Source of the DNA: Actinomycetes bacterium
GTDB lineage: Bacteria; Bacillota; Sulfobacillia; Sulfobacillales; JAIMBI01
Direction of reading: 5' to 3'
Assembly (NCBI GenBank): GCA_023565505.1
Contig: JAIMBI010000004.1
Location: 62,001-126,000, forward strand
DNA length: 64,000 nt
A model generated the notes under the pieces. That model had not been told where the DNA came from. It made no database searches and saw only the letters and a list, made by a program, of their open reading frames with translations. A program made the position numbers and the translations under genes. Of this stretch, positions 61,299 to 64,000 are shown one piece after another (positions within the stretch are counted from its first letter, which is position 1; the number at the start of each line of letters is the position of its first letter).

Positions 61299-61844
61299 TC
61301 ACGGGCCAGACGGTCGGGGTCGCGCCCGCATCGTCCGGTCCGCCGCCCGGTCAATGAGGCTCGCCAGCGTCCAGACGGCCCCGCAGGTCTCGGCCCAGCA
61401 CACCGCCGTGCCCCTTAGCAGGTCCACTGGCATCCAGGTGCGGCAGACCGGACACCGGCAGCTGGTCAGGACCGCCGCGACATCGGGGCGCGTCCACCAG
61501 TACGGCGCCAGCGGATGCACGCGGTCCAGGGGATACAGCGGCACCACCGACGGCACGGGCAATCGCGGCCAGACCTCCGCGAGCGTCGCCCCATGGCACG
61601 CGGGTCGCACCCGCCCCGTGAGCAAGTCGACCGTCCGCCACTGCCGGCAGCGCGGGCAGGGAACCCGCCCGATGAGGAGGCGCGGCGGGTAGTAGCGCAA
61701 GAACTCGACGGCGCGGGGATGGAGACGCCCCGAACGGGTCGTCGCCGTCACCCGCGTCGCCTCCCTTCCCGCGCGCGTCGACGCGCATACGAAACCCGCC
61801 GCCCACATCGGTCGAGCGGCGGGCCCAATGTCTTCGCGTATCAT
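61299..61844 (-). CDS. Double zinc-ribbon protein
   Basis: A 181-aa protein with two cysteine clusters: CPRCRQWRTVD..CHG and CPVCRTWMPVD..CWAETCG, which look like a duplicated zinc ribbon. The start ATG 61844 has no ribosome site. Upstream of terminase, a DNA-binding or regulatory role is possible. Unrecognised. Confidence 0.55.
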   Translation of the reverse strand: MIREDIGPAARPMWAAGFVCASTRAGREATRVTATTRSGRLHPRAVEFLRYYPPRLLIGRVPCPRCRQWRTVDLLTGRVRPACHGATLAEVWPRLPVPSVVPLYPLDRVHPLAPYWWTRPDVAAVLTSCRCPVCRTWMPVDLLRGTAVCWAETCGAVWTLASLIDRAADRTMRARPRPSGP

Positions 61845-61924
61845 TTTAGGCGGAGGATCCGAGCCTGTCCTGCCAAATCGCCGCCACTTTGGCACCAGAT
61901 CGCCGCCAATCGGCCGCCACCGGG

Positions 61925-62515
61925 TCAGGCCGACCGGAGGCGGTCCGGGTCGGGGACCGGCGGATCCGGCGGTTCGGGCGGCGGCGGCCCGTTTCCCAGC
62001 CACGCCCAGGCCGCGCGTTCGAGCAAGTCCTCCCGCCAGCGTTCGGCCGTACGTTCCGACTCCGGCCCCGGCGCCTCGAACCAGTCACGGTGGGCCACAA
62101 ACGCTTCCGCCACCTCGGCCAGCGACATCCGCTCCCACCAGTGCCACTGGATGAACCACTGCTCGCGCTGGTTGAGCGTCTGCCAGAACTCCCACATGCC
62201 CAGCATCCGGTCGGTGAGCCACCGAAGCCGGGCCTGCCCTTCCGCCTGGAGCCGCGCGACGCGGCGCAGGATTTCTTCCCGCTGCATGACCACCCGCAGG
62301 GTCGGGTTAGATCCGAAGGCCACCCGCGCCTGTGGCAGTCCGTCCAACCGCGCCGAGCGCACACTATCCGTCGGGAACTCCGGCGGCAACGGGACCGGCA
62401 TCCCGTCGTATTCCCATTTCGTGAGTTCGCGAAACCGCGCTTGCTCGTCCCAATAGCGTTCGAACCGGTGTACACAGTAGGCGCGCTGGGCCGCGTCCAC
62501 TACGCATCCCACCAT
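61925..62515 (-). CDS. Sigma-region-4/ArpU-like phage regulator
   Basis: About 196 aa. EFWQTLNQREQWFIQWHWWE followed by RMSLAEVAEAF fits a sigma-70 region 4-like helix-turn-helix, seen in late-gene regulators just upstream of terminase in Gram-positive phages. The start may be ATG 62515 or GTG 62500 (overlapping the previous stop). It is likely to control late transcription. Confidence 0.6.
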   Translation of the reverse strand: MVGCVVDAAQRAYCVHRFERYWDEQARFRELTKWEYDGMPVPLPPEFPTDSVRSARLDGLPQARVAFGSNPTLRVVMQREEILRRVARLQAEGQARLRWLTDRMLGMWEFWQTLNQREQWFIQWHWWERMSLAEVAEAFVAHRDWFEAPGPESERTAERWREDLLERAAWAWLGNGPPPPEPPDPPVPDPDRLRSA

Positions 62516-62781
62516 TCGATCCAGGATGCCGGGCCATAGGCGATCCAGCAGATCGTACCGTCGGCCAAGGCGATGCCGCGTTGCGGCGCGTCGACGTCCT
62601 GCTCGACTTGATAGCCGACCCACGCCTGGGCGTCGCGGGGCGACAGCGTGACCCGGATGAGACCTAGGGCCCCGTAGGTCCGCGCTTGGTCGATGGCAGC
62701 GACGATGGCGACGGGAAACGGCAACGCCGGGTCGAGCGGGAGGCGCCGCACGGTCGTCGCGGTCGGCGTCACAAGCCCCAT
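62500..62781 (-). CDS. 93-aa hypothetical phage protein
   Basis: Reads PLDPALPFPVAIVAAIDQAR, then GLIRVTLSPRDAQAWVGYQV. Overlaps both neighbours by a few bases, so it is coupled in the operon. No family recognised. Confidence 0.6.
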   Translation of the reverse strand: MGLVTPTATTVRRLPLDPALPFPVAIVAAIDQARTYGALGLIRVTLSPRDAQAWVGYQVEQDVDAPQRGIALADGTICWIAYGPASWIEWWDA

Positions 62782-63260
62782 GCGGTCACCGCCTCGACCA
62801 AGCCCCGGACGCAGTCGCGCCATTGGCCCGCGTCCCAGGTCGGCGCGCGCCCCAGTTCGCGGCACAGCCGGCGCCCCAGCCACGCGCCCCACCCAAACGG
62901 ACTCGTCGGCAGTCCCCCAGCTTCGGTCGTGGTGCCGGCCGCCACCGCCTGAAGCCGCGCCGCCTTCCCGGCCGCGCGACAGTGCGGCGAACAGTAGCGG
63001 CGCGCGGCCCACAAGCTCCGCTCCATCGTCGCCGGGCGCGTCATCAGCTGACCGCAGTACCCGCAGGGTTTGACATCCGGCACCGTCGCGGCCAGCTCCT
63101 CATCGCGGGTGGTGATCCCGCGGGCGCGGGCCTTGGCCCGCCGTTCCGCCGCGCGCTGGGCGGCGCGTTTACAGGGGGCGCTGCAATACTGTTGGTTGGC
63201 GGTCCGCGGCGCAAACGGCGCGCCGCAGCGGGTACAGAGCCGGTCCGCCCGCGCCCGCAT
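62769..63260 (-). CDS. Zinc-finger protein with two C2-C2-type clusters
   Basis: A 163-aa protein. CTRCGAPF...YCSAPCKRAA and CGYCGQLM...YCSPHCRAAG are a duplicated FCS-like zinc finger. A helical tail follows. The ribosome site GGGAGGGG lies within the last codons of the kinase gene, tying both into one operon. Confidence 0.65.
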   Translation of the reverse strand: MRARADRLCTRCGAPFAPRTANQQYCSAPCKRAAQRAAERRAKARARGITTRDEELAATVPDVKPCGYCGQLMTRPATMERSLWAARRYCSPHCRAAGKAARLQAVAAGTTTEAGGLPTSPFGWGAWLGRRLCRELGRAPTWDAGQWRDCVRGLVEAVTAWGL

Positions 63261-63262
63261 GG

Positions 63263-64000
63263 TTACTGCCCCTCCCGCGCGAGCAGGATGCCCGCATAGG
63301 TCAGGAGAGCCTGCGCGCAATGGTCGCAGTACCCTTCCCGCTCCTTGAGGTGCTGGGTCACCTGTTGCAGCTTCTCCTGCTGCTCGGGGTCCGGCGTCTT
63401 GGTGCCGAGCGTCCCTTTGACCAGGGTGCGGACGTCCGCAAAGAGGCGCTTCTCGATGCCCTCTTTGAGGCGGGGATGCGAATCCCACCGGAAGACCTCG
63501 CCCCGCCGCGCCGCACTCCCCGCCTTGCGCAGCATCTCTTCGCGGAAGGCCTTGGCCGCCGTTTCCCCCACGCCCACGTGGCCTTCGATCTCGCGGAGGA
63601 ACTTCGTGTCCGGGTCGCGCGGCTCGCCCGTCACCGGGTCCGGCACCTTCTGCTTTTCCAGATCCGCCTCCGCGTGCTGGAGGTACGCCTCGAAGAGTGT
63701 CTGGGCCGCGCTTTCGAACGCATGCACGAAGGCCCGCATGACCGTCTCTTTCACGCGCCGGTCGTATTCTTCCCGCGTCTTCGTGAGGAGGTCGAGGAGC
63801 CGCTTCTGCTGCTCGGCACCGGCCATGATCAAGAACCGGCCCTCCTCCACGAACTGCTTCGCGGCCCGCAAATAGTCCACGGGGTTCACGCAGGGCACGC
63901 CGCTCATCCCCTGGGCATGGGCGAGCACGTTCAACGCGTCGCGCGGCGACAGGCCGCTCAGCCCCTCGCGCGGGTGTTGCTTCCGCAGTTCTTGGAGCTG
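63263..64000 (-). CDS. prkA: PrkA-type serine protein kinase, C-terminal part (continues past window)
   Basis: The frame is open to 64000. GLSGLSPRDALNVLAHA, GVPCVNPVDYLRAAKQF, ETAAKAFREEMLRKAGSAAR and KRLFADVRTLVKGTLGTKTP follow the PrkA C-terminal domain of Bacillus-type proteins closely. PrkA is an AAA-domain kinase or protease in sporulation and stress. The ATPase part lies beyond the window. It ends 2 nt before the next phage gene, whose ribosome site it contains. Confidence 0.85.
   Translation of the reverse strand, partial: QLQELRKQHPREGLSGLSPRDALNVLAHAQGMSGVPCVNPVDYLRAAKQFVEEGRFLIMAGAEQQKRLLDLLTKTREEYDRRVKETVMRAFVHAFESAAQTLFEAYLQHAEADLEKQKVPDPVTGEPRDPDTKFLREIEGHVGVGETAAKAFREEMLRKAGSAARRGEVFRWDSHPRLKEGIEKRLFADVRTLVKGTLGTKTPDPEQQEKLQQVTQHLKEREGYCDHCAQALLTYAGILLAREGQ

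Larger units (their letters stand above)
14302..64000 (-). mobile_element. Prophage of contractile-tailed (myovirus-type) phage, right part; continues past the window
   Basis: An almost unbroken - strand series runs from terminase through portal, capsid, sheath, tape measure and baseplate to lysis genes, which is the standard Caudoviricetes late order. The left end coincides with a truncated tRNA-Ala 3' end at 14302-14346, typical of integration into a tRNA gene. No integrase, repressor or replication gene is seen, so the early half should lie beyond 64000. Short + strand cassettes interrupt the late operon. Lysogeny is inferred; induction cannot be judged from sequence. Confidence 0.93.

Noticed and set aside
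14302-64000. CRISPR array or integrase gene
   Set aside because: No regularly spaced repeats and no tyrosine or serine recombinase motif were found; the integrase is expected beyond the window.

Overview
The window is very G+C-rich bacterial DNA in two parts: about 14.3 kb of chromosome, then the right-hand 50 kb of a contractile-tailed prophage that runs off the window end. Strong AGGAGG ribosome sites, GH25 lysozymes, an XhlA-type holin and a PrkA kinase suggest a high-GC, probably thermophilic or acid-tolerant Firmicutes-type Gram-positive. This placement is inference; no rRNA or taxonomic marker is present.

Chromosome (1-14301): the end of a prephenate dehydratase, a rhodanese, a HicB-DinB fusion, and a thiamine block. 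The thiamine block has thiO on the + strand. On the - strand a TPP riboswitch and terminator precede an NCS1 permease, tenI, thiS, thiG and a thiF-like gene. Then come a MerR regulator, an MFS transporter, a methyltransferase, a GH25 lysozyme with C-terminal repeats, tRNA-Gln(TTG), a decayed transposase and a quinone-oxidoreductase-like gene.

Prophage (14302 to beyond 64000): the left boundary is a 45-nt 3' fragment of tRNA-Ala, so the phage probably integrated in that gene. No integrase, repressor or replication gene is visible, and these should lie beyond 64000. Nearly all phage genes are on the - strand and read right to left: prkA-type kinase (partial), zinc-ribbon and sigma-like small proteins, TerS, TerL, mini zinc proteins, portal, minor head proteins, an intron-split gene, prohead protease, scaffold-like protein, major capsid, neck proteins, tail sheath, tail tube, tail chaperones, tape measure with a glucosaminidase domain, hub, gpV, LysM protein, gp25, gpJ, gpI, tail fibres, and a large lysis and protease region.

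The clearest unusual element is a 240-nt group I intron at 50118-50357. Helices P1-P4, P7, P8 and P10 can all be read, and removing it joins two reading frames exactly. Other notable items are a phage sedolisin and a papain-like protease, a kinase inside a phage operon, two disrupted PBECR-like nuclease genes, a lectin gene broken at a G6 tract, a likely +1 frameshift in the tail chaperones, and + strand cassettes embedded in the - strand late operon.
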